Positions 51,257-60,495 are shown, counted from the first letter of the stretch. The stretch: 64,000 nt of DNA from Bordetella genomosp. 2 (GCF_002261345.1 NZ_NEVT01000002.1:248001-312000), one strand, 5' to 3'. The notes: generated by a model not told the origin, from the sequence alone. A program made the numbers and translations.

Positions 51257-52255
51257 ATGGCGATGCGAGCGACGATATGGCGGCTGGCGGCCGCCGGGGC
51301 ATGGCTGGCGGCAAGCCTGGCGCTGGCCGGCGCGGGCGTGGCGCAGACGTATCCGCAGCGGCCGGTGACGCTGGTGACGCCTTTCAGCGTGGGCGGCGAT
51401 GCCGACCTGGCGGCGCGCAACCTGGCCGCCGTGATCCAGCCATACCTGGGCCAGCCGCTGGTGGTGATGAACCGGGGCGGCGCCAATGGCGCCATCGGCT
51501 CGCAGTACGTGAAGGACGCCGCGCCCGACGGCTATACCCTGCTGCTGGCGCGGGTGGGCTCGCAGGCGATCCTGCCCGCGCTGCAACCGGACCTGTCGTA
51601 TCGCTGGGACGACTTCACCGTGCTCGGGCTGCTGGAGCTGAATCCCTACGTCTGCGCAGTGCCGAAGGGTTCGCCCTATCGCGGCCTGGCAGACCTGATC
51701 GACGCCATCCGCGCCCGGCCCGGCGAGCTGAACTACGCCACTACCGGCCCCGCCACGGTATTGAACCTGGGGCCGCAACTGCTGTTCGATGTGCTGGGCC
51801 TGCCGTCCACGGCGGCCATGCCCATTACCTACAAGGGCTCGGGTGAGGCCACCCTGGCCGCGCTGTCGGGGGAGGTCGATTTCGTCTGCACCAACTACGC
51901 GCCGATCTCCGGCCCGCTGGGCGATGGCCGGCTGCGCGCGCTGGTGACCACCACCCCGCAGCGGCTGGATTCGCTGCCGGACGTGCCCACCGCGCGCGAG
52001 GCCGGCTTCCCGCAATTGGAGGTGATCACCGGCTGGAGCGCCTTGTACGGCCCGCCCGGCATGGACCCGGCGGCGGTCCGCAAGTGGGCCGGGGTGTTGG
52101 ACGGTGTATCGTCGAGCCAGGCTTGGCGCGACGGCACGCGCCGGCTGGGCAGCGTGCCGGATGTGCGCGCCGCCGGGCCGACGCGCGAATTCGTCAAGGC
52201 CCAGGTGGAAACCTACCGCAAGCTGGGAAGTTCCGCGGGCATTTCGCTCAAATGA
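51257..52255 (+). CDS. Bug/TctC-family periplasmic receptor
   Basis: 332 residues from ATG 51257 (GGGGGAG upstream). Signal peptide ends at GVAQ. Mature start TYPQRPVTLVTPFSVGGDAD, then MNRGGANGAIGSQYVKDAAP and YKGSGEATLAALSGEVDFVC. It follows the SDH-like/fumarase operon in the same direction but after a hairpin repeat, so expression may be lower or separate. It probably binds the dicarboxylate used by that operon. Confidence 0.83.
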   Translation: MAMRATIWRLAAAGAWLAASLALAGAGVAQTYPQRPVTLVTPFSVGGDADLAARNLAAVIQPYLGQPLVVMNRGGANGAIGSQYVKDAAPDGYTLLLARVGSQAILPALQPDLSYRWDDFTVLGLLELNPYVCAVPKGSPYRGLADLIDAIRARPGELNYATTGPATVLNLGPQLLFDVLGLPSTAAMPITYKGSGEATLAALSGEVDFVCTNYAPISGPLGDGRLRALVTTTPQRLDSLPDVPTAREAGFPQLEVITGWSALYGPPGMDPAAVRKWAGVLDGVSSSQAWRDGTRRLGSVPDVRAAGPTREFVKAQVETYRKLGSSAGISLK

Positions 52256-52299
52256 CAAGATGGCGGCGCCACCGCGCCGTCCACTGAGGAGTCCGACTG

Positions 52300-53913
52300 A
52301 TGACAGTCTCATCGCGCGGTGCCGATGCGTTGGCCCGCTCTATCCAGGCCGCGGGCATCACACGGCTGTTCACCCTGTCGGGCAATCACATCATGCCCGT
52401 GTTCGACGCGGCCCTGTCGGCCGGCATCGAGCTGGTCCACGTGCGCCACGAGGCCGCCGCGGTGCACATGGCGGACGCCTGGGCGCGCCTGACCGGCCAG
52501 CCGGGCGTGGCGCTGGTGACGGGCGGGCCGGGGCACGCCAATGCGGTGTCGGCCCTGTATACCGCGCAGATGTCCGAATCGCCGGTGATCCTGTTGTCGG
52601 GGCACGCGCCCAATCGCCAGGCGGGCTGGGGCGCGTTCCAGGAAATGGACCAGGCGGCCATGGCCGCGCCGGTGACCAAGGCGGCCTGGGCCGCGGCCAT
52701 GGCCGACGGCCTGGGCGCGGACTTCGCGCGTGCCTGCCGCATCGCGCGCAGCGGCCGGCCGGGGCCGGTCCACCTGAGCCTGCCCACCGATGTACTGGAA
52801 GCCCGGACCGATGCCGCGCCGCCGGCGGCGCAGGACTACGCGGCGCTGGCCATGCCGCTGGACGACAGCCAGGCGGCCGCCCTGGCCGCCCGCCTCGCGC
52901 GCGCGCAGCGGCCCCTGGTGCTGGTGGGCCCGGCCGGCCTGACCGATGCCGGGCGCGCGGGCGTGGCCGCGCTGCAGCGCGCCTGGGGCCTGCCGGTGAT
53001 CGCCACCGAAAGCCCGCGCGGCGCCAACGATCCGGCGCTGGGCGCGTTCGCGCCGTTGCTGGCGCAGGCCGATTGCGTGCTGTTGCTGGGCAAGCGCCTG
53101 GATTTCACCCTGCAATTCGGCAAGGCTTTTCATGCCGACTGCGCCTTCGTGCAGATCGACGCGGAAGAGAGCGAGCTGGCGCGCACCCGGCGGGCCGTCG
53201 GCGAGCGCTTGCACGAGACCGCCATCGCCGATGCGGCCGCCGCGCTGAGCGGGTTGGCGCGGCTGCCCATGCCGGGCGCGCGCGACGCCTGGCTGGCGCA
53301 AGCGGCGGCCGCCGTGGCGTATCGGCCGGCCGAATGGCGCGAGGCCGCCGGCGGGGCCGGCCTGCATCCGGCCGAACTGTGCCGCGCGGTCCAGCGCATC
53401 CTGGACTCGCACCCCGATTCGGTGCTGGTGTGCGACGGCGGGGAGTTCGGCCAGTGGGCGCAGGCCTGCCTGCGCGCGCCGCACCGCGTCATCAACGGCG
53501 CGGCGGGCGCCATCGGCAGCGCGTTGCCCATGGCGCTGGCCGGCCGCCTGGCGCACCGCGACGCGCCGGTCGTGGCCATGATGGGCGACGGCACCTTCGG
53601 GTTCCATTGCGCCGAGCTGGATACCGCCGTGCGCTATGGGCTGCCGTTCATTTGCGTGGTGGGCAACGACGCACGCTGGAACGCCGAATACCAGATCCAG
53701 CTCAACAGCTACGGCCCCGACCGGCTGGTCGGCTGCGAATTGCTGCCGACCCGCTACGACCGCGTGGCGGAGGGCTTCGGCGCGCGCGGCGCATGGGTGA
53801 CCGAGGCGGCCGCGCTGGCGCCCGCGCTCGATGCCGCGCTGCGCGCCGATCTGCCGACCTGCGTGAATGTCGACCTGGCCGGCCTGCCCGCGCCCGTGAT
53901 CCGGCAAGGCTGA
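52300..53913 (+). CDS. Thiamine-diphosphate enzyme, acetolactate-synthase-like
   Basis: 537 residues with the three POX-family domains. The N-terminal domain has the catalytic Glu in HVRHEAAAVHMADAWARLTG. The central domain starts near residue 185. The C-terminal TPP domain has MMGDGTFGFHCAELDTAVRY with VGNDARWN (GDG-x-N motif). It could be an acyloin-forming, decarboxylating or CoA-type lyase. Next to a TauE exporter and the sulfolactate genes it might act on a sulfonated 2-oxoacid, but it does not obviously match Xsc, and this remains open. Confidence 0.78.
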   Translation: MTVSSRGADALARSIQAAGITRLFTLSGNHIMPVFDAALSAGIELVHVRHEAAAVHMADAWARLTGQPGVALVTGGPGHANAVSALYTAQMSESPVILLSGHAPNRQAGWGAFQEMDQAAMAAPVTKAAWAAAMADGLGADFARACRIARSGRPGPVHLSLPTDVLEARTDAAPPAAQDYAALAMPLDDSQAAALAARLARAQRPLVLVGPAGLTDAGRAGVAALQRAWGLPVIATESPRGANDPALGAFAPLLAQADCVLLLGKRLDFTLQFGKAFHADCAFVQIDAEESELARTRRAVGERLHETAIADAAAALSGLARLPMPGARDAWLAQAAAAVAYRPAEWREAAGGAGLHPAELCRAVQRILDSHPDSVLVCDGGEFGQWAQACLRAPHRVINGAAGAIGSALPMALAGRLAHRDAPVVAMMGDGTFGFHCAELDTAVRYGLPFICVVGNDARWNAEYQIQLNSYGPDRLVGCELLPTRYDRVAEGFGARGAWVTEAAALAPALDAALRADLPTCVNVDLAGLPAPVIRQG

Positions 53914-53924
53914 CGCCGCCGCGC

Positions 53925-54665
53925 ATGGAGACCTGGCTGCTGCTGGCGGCGGGCGCTTGCGCCGCCGCGTTCGTGCAAGGCCTGGCGGGTTTCGGCTTCG
54001 GCCTGGTGGCCATGACCTTCTGGTCGTGGACGCTCGCGCCTTCGCTGGCCGCGCCGGCCGTGGTGTTCGGTTCGCTGGTGGGGCAGTTGCTGGCGGTGCG
54101 CTCGCTGCGCCACGGCCTGGACTGGCGCCGCCTGGCGCCGTTCCTGCTGGGCGGCTTGCTGGGCGTGCCGCTGGGCGTCGGCCTGCTGCACTATGTCGAC
54201 CCGGCGGCTTTCCGGCTGGGCGTGGGCCTGGTGCTGCTGGTGTACTGCCCGGCCATGCTGCTGGCGGCCGAACTGCCCCGGGTCACGCGCGGCGGCCGTC
54301 CCGCCGATGCCGGCGTGGGGTGGCTGTCCGGCATCATGAGCGGCTTCGGCGGGCTGCCGGGACCGGCGCTGACCCTCTGGTGCGTGCTGCGCGGCTGGCC
54401 GCGCGACCAGCAGCGCGCCGTGTTCCAGACATTCAACCTGGTCATGCATGGCGTGACTTTGTCGAGCTACGCCGTGGCCGGCCTGCTGGACGCCCGCATG
54501 GTGCCGGTGTTCGCCGTGGTGGGCGGTGCCGTCCTGGTGCCGGCGCTGGCCGGCGTGCGGTTGTACCGCCGCTTCAGCGACGCGACCTTCCGCCGCCTGG
54601 TGCTGGGCCTGCTGACCCTGTCCGGCGTGGCGCTGGTGGTCTCGGGCGTGCGCAGCCTGTGGTAG
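53925..54665 (+). CDS. TauE/SafE-family membrane exporter
   Basis: 246 residues, almost all hydrophobic, with seven or eight membrane segments. TauE motifs: FVQGLAGFGFGLVAM in the first segment and the inverted-repeat counterpart GIMSGFGGLPGPALTLW in the middle. Members export sulfite, sulfoacetate or related anions. It starts 11 bases after the TPP enzyme and is convergent, by seven bases, with the sulfolactate genes, where disposal of sulfite would be needed. Confidence 0.82.
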   Translation: METWLLLAAGACAAAFVQGLAGFGFGLVAMTFWSWTLAPSLAAPAVVFGSLVGQLLAVRSLRHGLDWRRLAPFLLGGLLGVPLGVGLLHYVDPAAFRLGVGLVLLVYCPAMLLAAELPRVTRGGRPADAGVGWLSGIMSGFGGLPGPALTLWCVLRGWPRDQQRAVFQTFNLVMHGVTLSSYAVAGLLDARMVPVFAVVGGAVLVPALAGVRLYRRFSDATFRRLVLGLLTLSGVALVVSGVRSLW

Positions 54666-54672
54666 GCCGGCC

Positions 54673-55680
54673 CTAGCCGGCGCCGGCCAGTTCGCGCAAT
54701 TGCGCCAGCAGGGCGTCGGGGATTTCGACGCCGCGTTCCTCGGCCTGCCGCTGCAGGGCGGCGCGCCGCCCGCCCGGCAGGCGCACGCCGCTGTCGGCCA
54801 GCATGGCGGCGACCAGCGTTTCCACTCGTTCCAGGTACACCTCGCGGCCGGCCAGCGCGCCGGGGTCGATGGCCAGGAAGGCCTGGCCGATGCGCGCCTG
54901 GTTGCCTTCGTCGGTGAAGAACGAGTCGGCCTCGAAGCCGAAATGGGCGCCCGTCAGGGCGCAGGCCAGCAACTCCACGATGAGCGCCAGCATGGCGCCC
55001 TTCGCGCCGCCCATCGGCAGCATGCTGCCGGCCAGGCCGGCCTTGGGGTCGGTGGTCGGATTGCCGTCGGCGTCGAGCGCCCAGCCCAGCGGGATCTCGC
55101 GGCCCTCGCGGGCCGCCACCATCAGCTTGCCGCGCGCCACTTCCGACAGCGACAGGTCGATCACCAGCGCATCGCCGTCGCGGCGCGGAAACGCGGCCGC
55201 GATGGGGTTGGTGCCGAACAGCGCGCGCTTGCCGCCCCACGCGGGCATGGCGGCGGGCGAGTTGCCCAGCGCCAAACCCACCAGGCCCTGCCGCGCCAGG
55301 GCGTCCAGATGATAGGCGGCCACGCCGAAGTGATGGCTGTTGGTCACGCCGGCAAAGGCCACGCCGTGCGCGCGCGCCCGTGCGCCCGCTTCCTGCACGG
55401 CCAGCGCGCAGGCGGGGAAGGCCAGGCCGGCGCCGGCATCGACCAGGACGGCGCCGCCGCGCTGCTGGGCGATGCGCGGCACCGCGGCGCCGGCGACCCG
55501 GCCGTTGCGCACTTGCGCGGCGTAGGACGGGATGCGCGACACCCCGTGCGAGGCCAGCCCCTGGGCGTCGGCATAGACCAGCGCGCGTGCGGCGCTGTCG
55601 GCCATGTCGGGGTTGGCGCCGGCGCCGCGCAGGGCGGCGCAGGCCAGTTCATGCAAGGACTTCAGGTCTAGAGTTGCCAT
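54673..55680 (-). CDS. comC: Malate/sulfolactate dehydrogenase (Ldh_2/ComC family)
   Basis: 335 residues of the NAD(P)-dependent Ldh_2 family, distinct from Rossmann dehydrogenases: ADAQGLASHGVSRIPSYAAQ, TNSHHFGVAAYHL with active-site His, and FGTNPIAAAFPR. ComC oxidises (R)-sulfolactate to sulfopyruvate or the reverse. The function is inferred from the neighbouring suyAB and slcC; malate or lactate dehydrogenase is the alternative. It is 27 bases after the slcC-like gene. Confidence 0.72.
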   Translation of the reverse strand: MATLDLKSLHELACAALRGAGANPDMADSAARALVYADAQGLASHGVSRIPSYAAQVRNGRVAGAAVPRIAQQRGGAVLVDAGAGLAFPACALAVQEAGARARAHGVAFAGVTNSHHFGVAAYHLDALARQGLVGLALGNSPAAMPAWGGKRALFGTNPIAAAFPRRDGDALVIDLSLSEVARGKLMVAAREGREIPLGWALDADGNPTTDPKAGLAGSMLPMGGAKGAMLALIVELLACALTGAHFGFEADSFFTDEGNQARIGQAFLAIDPGALAGREVYLERVETLVAAMLADSGVRLPGGRRAALQRQAEERGVEIPDALLAQLRELAGAG

Positions 55681-55707
55681 GGAAGATTCACAGTCGGATG
55701 GAGGGTT

Positions 55708-56637
55708 TCAGGCGCCTCGCAAGGCCTGCGCCACGCGTTGCGCCACCATGCTTGAGACGCGCGCGTTGGCTTCCTGGGTCAGGCCGGCGATATGGGGCGT
55801 CAGCACCAGGTTGGGCGCGCCGGCCAGCGGGCTGCCGGCCGGCAGGGGTTCGTCTTCGAATACGTCGATGGCGGCGCCGCGCAGGTGGCCGCTGCGCAAC
55901 GCCTGCGCCAGCGCCGCCTCGTCGACGATGCCGCCGCGCGCGGTATTGACCAGCACCGCGCCGCGCTTCATGGCGGCCAGGCGGGGCGCGTCGATCAGCC
56001 TGCGCGTCGCGTCGGTCAGCGGGATGTGCAGCGTCAGCACGTCGGCGCGCGCCAGCAGGGCATCCAGTCCCGCCGGCTCGACGCCGGCATCGCGCCAGGC
56101 CGGGTCGTCGTCGCGCAGCAGCGGGTCGTGCGCGGCCACGCGCATGCCCAGGCCTTGCGCCAGGCGCGCCACCAGCCGGCCGATGCCGCCGAAGCCGACG
56201 ATGCCGAGGGTGCGCGCCTCGGCTTCCAGGCCATTGGACAACTCGGTGCGCGGCCAGGCGCCGGCCGCCACCCGGTCGCTGTCGTGATAGGCGCCGCGCA
56301 GCAGCATCAGCGCCGCCGCGATCACATATTCCGCCACGGCGCGCGCATTGGCGCCGGTGGCTGGCAGCACGGCGATGCCGCGGGCCTGGCAGGCCGGCAC
56401 ATCGATGTTGTCCAGCCCCACGCCCAGGCGCCCCACGGCCTTGAGCCGGGCGCCCGCGGCCAGCAGCGCGCCGTCCACGCGCGTGCGGTTGCGCACGATC
56501 AGCGCGTCGGCGTCGGGCAGGGCGGCCAACAGCGCGTCGCGGCGGTCGACCAGGTCCGGCTCGTAGCGCACCTCGAAATCGGCGCGCAGCGCGGCGACCG
56601 CCGCTTCATCCATGAATTCGGAAATGACGATGTGCAT
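55708..56637 (-). CDS. slcC: D-2-hydroxyacid dehydrogenase, (S)-sulfolactate dehydrogenase-like
   Basis: 309 residues. Rossmann motif GFGGIGRLVA near residue 148; active-site Arg, Glu and His in NTARGGIVDEAAL, FEDEP and LTPHIAGLT; N-terminal catalytic domain with ALIVRNRTRVDGALL. The D-isomer hydroxyacid family includes phosphoglycerate dehydrogenase and SlcC of Chromohalobacter, which forms sulfopyruvate from (S)-sulfolactate. With ComC it would invert sulfolactate for SuyAB. Substrate inferred from context. Confidence 0.7.
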   Translation of the reverse strand: MHIVISEFMDEAAVAALRADFEVRYEPDLVDRRDALLAALPDADALIVRNRTRVDGALLAAGARLKAVGRLGVGLDNIDVPACQARGIAVLPATGANARAVAEYVIAAALMLLRGAYHDSDRVAAGAWPRTELSNGLEAEARTLGIVGFGGIGRLVARLAQGLGMRVAAHDPLLRDDDPAWRDAGVEPAGLDALLARADVLTLHIPLTDATRRLIDAPRLAAMKRGAVLVNTARGGIVDEAALAQALRSGHLRGAAIDVFEDEPLPAGSPLAGAPNLVLTPHIAGLTQEANARVSSMVAQRVAQALRGA

Positions 56638-56697
56638 CGGGTATCTTCAGTAGCGGTGGGCCGGCCGGCGAGCGCCGGCCGGGCGGGAAAAGGCCGG

Positions 56698-57705
56698 CTA
56701 GCCGACCTGGATGTTGGCTTCGCGGATGATTTTGCCCCAACGGTCGACTTCGCTGTCCAGGTATTGCTTGAACGCCGCCGGCCCGCGCGGCCGCGGCACG
56801 AATCCCAGCCGCTGCAAGGCTTGCTGCATGGCCGGCTGCGAGACCTGTTTCTCGATGGCGCCGCCGATGCGCTGCACCAGCGCGTCGGGCATGCCGGCCG
56901 GCGCCAGCACGCCGGTGAAATTCTCCACCACCAGGTCGGGCATGCCGGCCTCGGCCACGGTCGGCACGTCGGGCAGGTCGGGGCTGCGTTCCGCCGTGCT
57001 CACGGCCAGCGCGCGCAAGGCGCCGCTCTTGACGTGCGGCAGCGACTCCGGGTAATTAGAGAAGACCACATCCAGCTGGCCGCCGATCAGGTCGGTCAGC
57101 GAGGGCGCGCCGCCCTTGTACGGCACGTGCAGCAGCGAGGTGCCGGTCAGCTTCTGGTACAGCGCCAGCGTCAAGTGGGGCGGCGTGCCGTTGCCGCTGG
57201 AGCCGGCCGACAGCGACTTGGAACGGGCGGCCTCGGTAAGCTCGGCCAGGCTGCGGATGGGGCTCTTGGCGTTGACCACCACCATCATCGCCGAGGACGC
57301 CAGGCCGGCCAGCGGCACCAGGTCCTTCTTCAGGTCGTAGCCGGCCCGGCCGGCGAACAGGGCCGCGTTGGCGGCATGCGTCATGGTGATGGCCAGCCAG
57401 CTGTAGCCGTCGGCTTCGGCGCGCGCCACCAGCGAGGCGCCGATGTTGGCGCTGCCGCCCGGCTTGTTCTCGACCACCACGTTCCACCCTTCGCCGGTGG
57501 CCAGCGCCTGGCCCACCTGGCGCGCCGCCACGTCGGTCAGGCCGCCCGGCGGGAAGGGCACCACATAGCTGATGGGCCGCCGCGGCCAGTCCTGCGGGGC
57601 GGCCAAGCCGCGCGACCATGGCGCCAGGGCCAGGGCGCCCGCGCCCAGCAGGCCGAGCGTTTTGCGGCGGCCGGCATCGGGACAGGCGTGACGATCATTG
57701 CGCAT
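56698..57705 (-). CDS. Bug/TctC-family periplasmic receptor, possible Tat substrate
   Basis: 335 residues. The N-terminus has GRRKTLGLLGAGALALAPW, a twin-arginine-like signal. Mature start RPISYVVPFPPGGLTDVAAR, then VENKPGGSANIG and YKGGAPSLTDLIGGQLDVVF. GGAGAACCC precedes the start. It follows the ABC permease gene and precedes slcC. Having both a Bug receptor and a complete ABC transporter in one operon is unusual; it may sense the sulfonate or serve a distant TctAB. Confidence 0.83.
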   Translation of the reverse strand: MRNDRHACPDAGRRKTLGLLGAGALALAPWSRGLAAPQDWPRRPISYVVPFPPGGLTDVAARQVGQALATGEGWNVVVENKPGGSANIGASLVARAEADGYSWLAITMTHAANAALFAGRAGYDLKKDLVPLAGLASSAMMVVVNAKSPIRSLAELTEAARSKSLSAGSSGNGTPPHLTLALYQKLTGTSLLHVPYKGGAPSLTDLIGGQLDVVFSNYPESLPHVKSGALRALAVSTAERSPDLPDVPTVAEAGMPDLVVENFTGVLAPAGMPDALVQRIGGAIEKQVSQPAMQQALQRLGFVPRPRGPAAFKQYLDSEVDRWGKIIREANIQVG

Positions 57706-57750
57706 TACGGGTTCTCCTTTGGTTCGGGTTGGCGCCGGCAGAGCGGCAGG

Positions 57751-58632
57751 TCAGTGCTGCATTCCCCACTTGCGGATGGTGTGGATTTCCACGGTCCGGA
57801 AGATGACGTTCTCGACCAGCAGGCCGATCAGGATCACGGTGAACAGGCCGGCGAACACGTTCGGGATCTCCAGCAGGTTCTTGTTCTCGTAGATGAACCA
57901 GCCCAGGCCGCCGGAACCGCTGCTGACGCCGAACACCAACTCGGCCGCGATCAGGGTGCGCCAGGCGAAGGCCCAGCCGATCTTCAGGCCGGTGAGGATG
58001 CTGGGAAAGGCCGCCGGGATCAGGATGCGGCGCACATAGCCGAACCCCGACAAGCCGTAGTTGCGCCCCACCATGCGCAGCGTCATCGACACCGACAGAA
58101 AGCCCGAATGCGTATTGAGCGCCACGGCCCACAGCACCGAGTGGATCAGCACGAACACCAGGCTGCCTTCGCCTAGGCCGAACCAGATCAGCGCCAGCGG
58201 CAGGAGCGCGATGGCCGGCAGCGGGTTGAACATCGAGGTCAGCGTCTCCAGCAGGTCGGTGCCCAGCCGGGTGGTGATGGCCAGCACCGTCAGCAGGGCG
58301 GCCAGCCCGATGCCGGCGGCGTAGCCCACCAGCAGCACGCGGATCGAGGTCCAGGCCTTGAGCAGCAGCGCGCCGTGCACCAGGCCGTCGTACAGCGCGC
58401 CCACGGTGGCGCCGAAGGTGGGAAACAGCAGCGGGTTGTTGATGCTGCGCGCGTAGACTTCCCAGATCAGCGCCAGCACCGCCAGCAGGAACAGCTTGCG
58501 CAAGGCGCCGATGTTGTACAGCCGTTCCCAGGCCGACAGCGGTTTCTGGACCACGCCGAAGGATTCGTCGGCGACCGGCTCCAGGTAGCGCTCGGCGCGG
58601 CCGGCCGCGTGGGGCGTCTGCAGTTCAGCCAT
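57751..58632 (-). CDS. ABC transporter permease (TauC/SsuC family)
   Basis: 293 residues from ATG 58632, overlapping the ATPase gene by eight bases. Six membrane segments with the BPD_transp_1 domain; the EAA loop region is around GFGYVRRILIPAAFPSILTG. An N-terminal cytoplasmic extension of about 45 residues precedes the first segment. Forms the inner-membrane channel for the sulfonate-type importer encoded here. Substrate predicted to be sulfolactate or another organosulfonate. Confidence 0.83.
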   Translation of the reverse strand: MAELQTPHAAGRAERYLEPVADESFGVVQKPLSAWERLYNIGALRKLFLLAVLALIWEVYARSINNPLLFPTFGATVGALYDGLVHGALLLKAWTSIRVLLVGYAAGIGLAALLTVLAITTRLGTDLLETLTSMFNPLPAIALLPLALIWFGLGEGSLVFVLIHSVLWAVALNTHSGFLSVSMTLRMVGRNYGLSGFGYVRRILIPAAFPSILTGLKIGWAFAWRTLIAAELVFGVSSGSGGLGWFIYENKNLLEIPNVFAGLFTVILIGLLVENVIFRTVEIHTIRKWGMQH

Positions 58633-59422
58633 GATGCTGTTCCTCCTCTTCGACGCGGTCCGAGAACAGCATCGCGTTGATGCGCTCTTCCAGCTCCTGG
58701 AGGCGCTCCGCGTCATGGTCGCCGCGCGGCACGCTGTTGAGTTCGGCCTTGACCTGGCCGGGGTGCGGCGACAGCAGCAGGATGCGGTTGCCGATCTTGA
58801 TGGCCTCGGGAATCGAGTGGGTGACGAACAGCACCGTGAAATGCGTGTCGTCCCACAGCTGCAGCAGCTCGTCCTGCATCTTGCGGCGGGTCAGGGCGTC
58901 CAGCGCCGCGAATGGCTCGTCCATCAGCAGGATGTCGGGTTCCATGGCCATACCGCGCGCGATCGCCACGCGCTGCTTCATGCCGCCGGACAGCATGTGC
59001 GGATAGCTGTCGGCGAACTTGGCCAGGTTCACTTTCTGGATGTAATGCATGGCGCGCTCATCCGCCTCGCGCGCGCCCAGCCGGCCGCTGGCCAGCAGCG
59101 CGAAGGCGACGTTCTGGCGCACCGTTTTCCAGGGCAGCAACTGGTCGAACTCCTGGAACACCATCATGCGGTCCGGGCCCGGCCGCGTGACCACTTCCGA
59201 TTTGAGGCGGATCTCGCCTTCGACCGGCGGCAGGTAGCCGCCCACCGCCTTGAGCAGGGTCGATTTGCCGCAGCCCGACGGGCCCAGCAGGATGAAGCGG
59301 TCGCCCTGCCAGACCTGGAAGTCCACCCGGTAGGTGGCGGTGATCAGGTACTCGGGCGTCTTGTACTGCAGGGTCACGCCGCGCACATCGAGCAGCGGCG
59401 CGCCGGCTGTTGCATCAGTCAT
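58625..59422 (-). CDS. ABC transporter ATPase (TauB/SsuB family)
   Basis: 265 residues with Walker A GPSGCGKST, Q-loop FQEFDQLLPW, signature LSGGMKQRVAIARG, Walker B LLMDEPFAALD and H-loop THSIPEA. It energises import by the adjacent permease and binding protein. Starts 59 bases after the binding-protein gene. Confidence 0.87.
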   Translation of the reverse strand: MTDATAGAPLLDVRGVTLQYKTPEYLITATYRVDFQVWQGDRFILLGPSGCGKSTLLKAVGGYLPPVEGEIRLKSEVVTRPGPDRMMVFQEFDQLLPWKTVRQNVAFALLASGRLGAREADERAMHYIQKVNLAKFADSYPHMLSGGMKQRVAIARGMAMEPDILLMDEPFAALDALTRRKMQDELLQLWDDTHFTVLFVTHSIPEAIKIGNRILLLSPHPGQVKAELNSVPRGDHDAERLQELEERINAMLFSDRVEEEEQHHG

Positions 59423-59481
59423 GCCTACCCTCCGGTGTGGCGCCCCGGCCGGAGCCGGGGCGGCGGTTGCGCCACGGCGCG

Positions 59482-60495
59482 TCAGCTGCCCTGCAATTGC
59501 TGGGCATTGGGAAAGAACAGGTCCTTCCACGAGTCGGGCAAGACCTTGATCGAGCCCACCTTGTGCATGAAATTCACGTACTTCATGATGTTGTTGGGGG
59601 TCAGGGTGTAGGTGATGTCCGGGTTGTTGAGGATCTCGATCACGTCCTCGCGCTTGGTGCGCTTGTCGTTGGCCAGCCGCAGATAGGCGTCGGCGGCCCA
59701 GGTCTTGTCCTTGTTGATCTTGTCCGTGGCTTCCTGCAGCGCCGCCACGAAGGCCGCGTAGACCTTGGGGTTCTCCTTGTAGAACTTCTCGGTGGTCCAT
59801 ACCAGGTTGAAGGTGGCCGGCCCGCCCAGCACCTCGTAGGAACTCAGGATCCGATGTATGCCCGGCTGCTTGAGCTCGAAGTCCTGGAACGGCGGGGAGG
59901 TGAAATGCGCCGTGATCTCGCTGGAGCCCGACAGCAGCGCGGTCATGCCGTCCGGGTGGGCCAGCGACACCGTCAGCTTGTCCAGCCGGTTCTGCTGGCC
60001 CTCGCCGAAGGCCTGTTCGGCGGCCATCTGCAGCGTCACCGCCTGGATCGACACGCGCACGGCGGGCAGCGCGATCTTGTCTTTCTCCGTGAGGTCCTTG
60101 ATGGACTTGACCTGCGGGTTGCGCGAGTTCAGGTACAGCGGCATGGCGTTGATGGCCGACACCGCCTTGACGTTCAGGTTGCCGCGCGTGCGGGCCCACA
60201 TGGTCACCAGCGGGCCGACCCCGCCGGAGGCGAAATGCAGGCTGCCCGACAGCACGGCCTCGTTCATGACGTTGCCGCCGGCAAAGCGCGACCACTTCAC
60301 CGACAGGTCCTCGATGCCGGCCTGGCGGGCATGCTTCTCGATCAGTTTCTCGTCCTGCATGACCATCAGCGACAGGTAGCTGATGCCCGGCTGCACCGCG
60401 ACCGTCAGCTCCGACACTTCGGCCCGGGCGGCCGCGCCCAGCAGCATGCCGGCCGACAGACAGGCGGCCGTTGCAATACGCGTGATTCGCTTCAT
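59482..60495 (-). CDS. ABC transporter substrate-binding protein (TauA/SsuA, NMT1 family)
   Basis: 337 residues from ATG 60495 (AAGGAGGAAGAC upstream). Sec signal ends at ARAE. The mature domain has LTVAVQPGISYLSLMVMQDE, FAGGNVMNEAVLSGSLHFAS and VGPLVTMWARTRG, typical of nitrate/sulfonate/taurine binding proteins. The start at 60570 has no ribosome site. It is the first gene of the transporter, 161 bases after suyB. Confidence 0.83.
   Translation of the reverse strand: MKRITRIATAACLSAGMLLGAAARAEVSELTVAVQPGISYLSLMVMQDEKLIEKHARQAGIEDLSVKWSRFAGGNVMNEAVLSGSLHFASGGVGPLVTMWARTRGNLNVKAVSAINAMPLYLNSRNPQVKSIKDLTEKDKIALPAVRVSIQAVTLQMAAEQAFGEGQQNRLDKLTVSLAHPDGMTALLSGSSEITAHFTSPPFQDFELKQPGIHRILSSYEVLGGPATFNLVWTTEKFYKENPKVYAAFVAALQEATDKINKDKTWAADAYLRLANDKRTKREDVIEILNNPDITYTLTPNNIMKYVNFMHKVGSIKVLPDSWKDLFFPNAQQLQGS

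Noticed and set aside
49290-51314. 674-codon minus-strand frame
   Set aside because: Shadow of the flavoprotein gene, which has FAD and active-site motifs; the antisense translation shows no domain.
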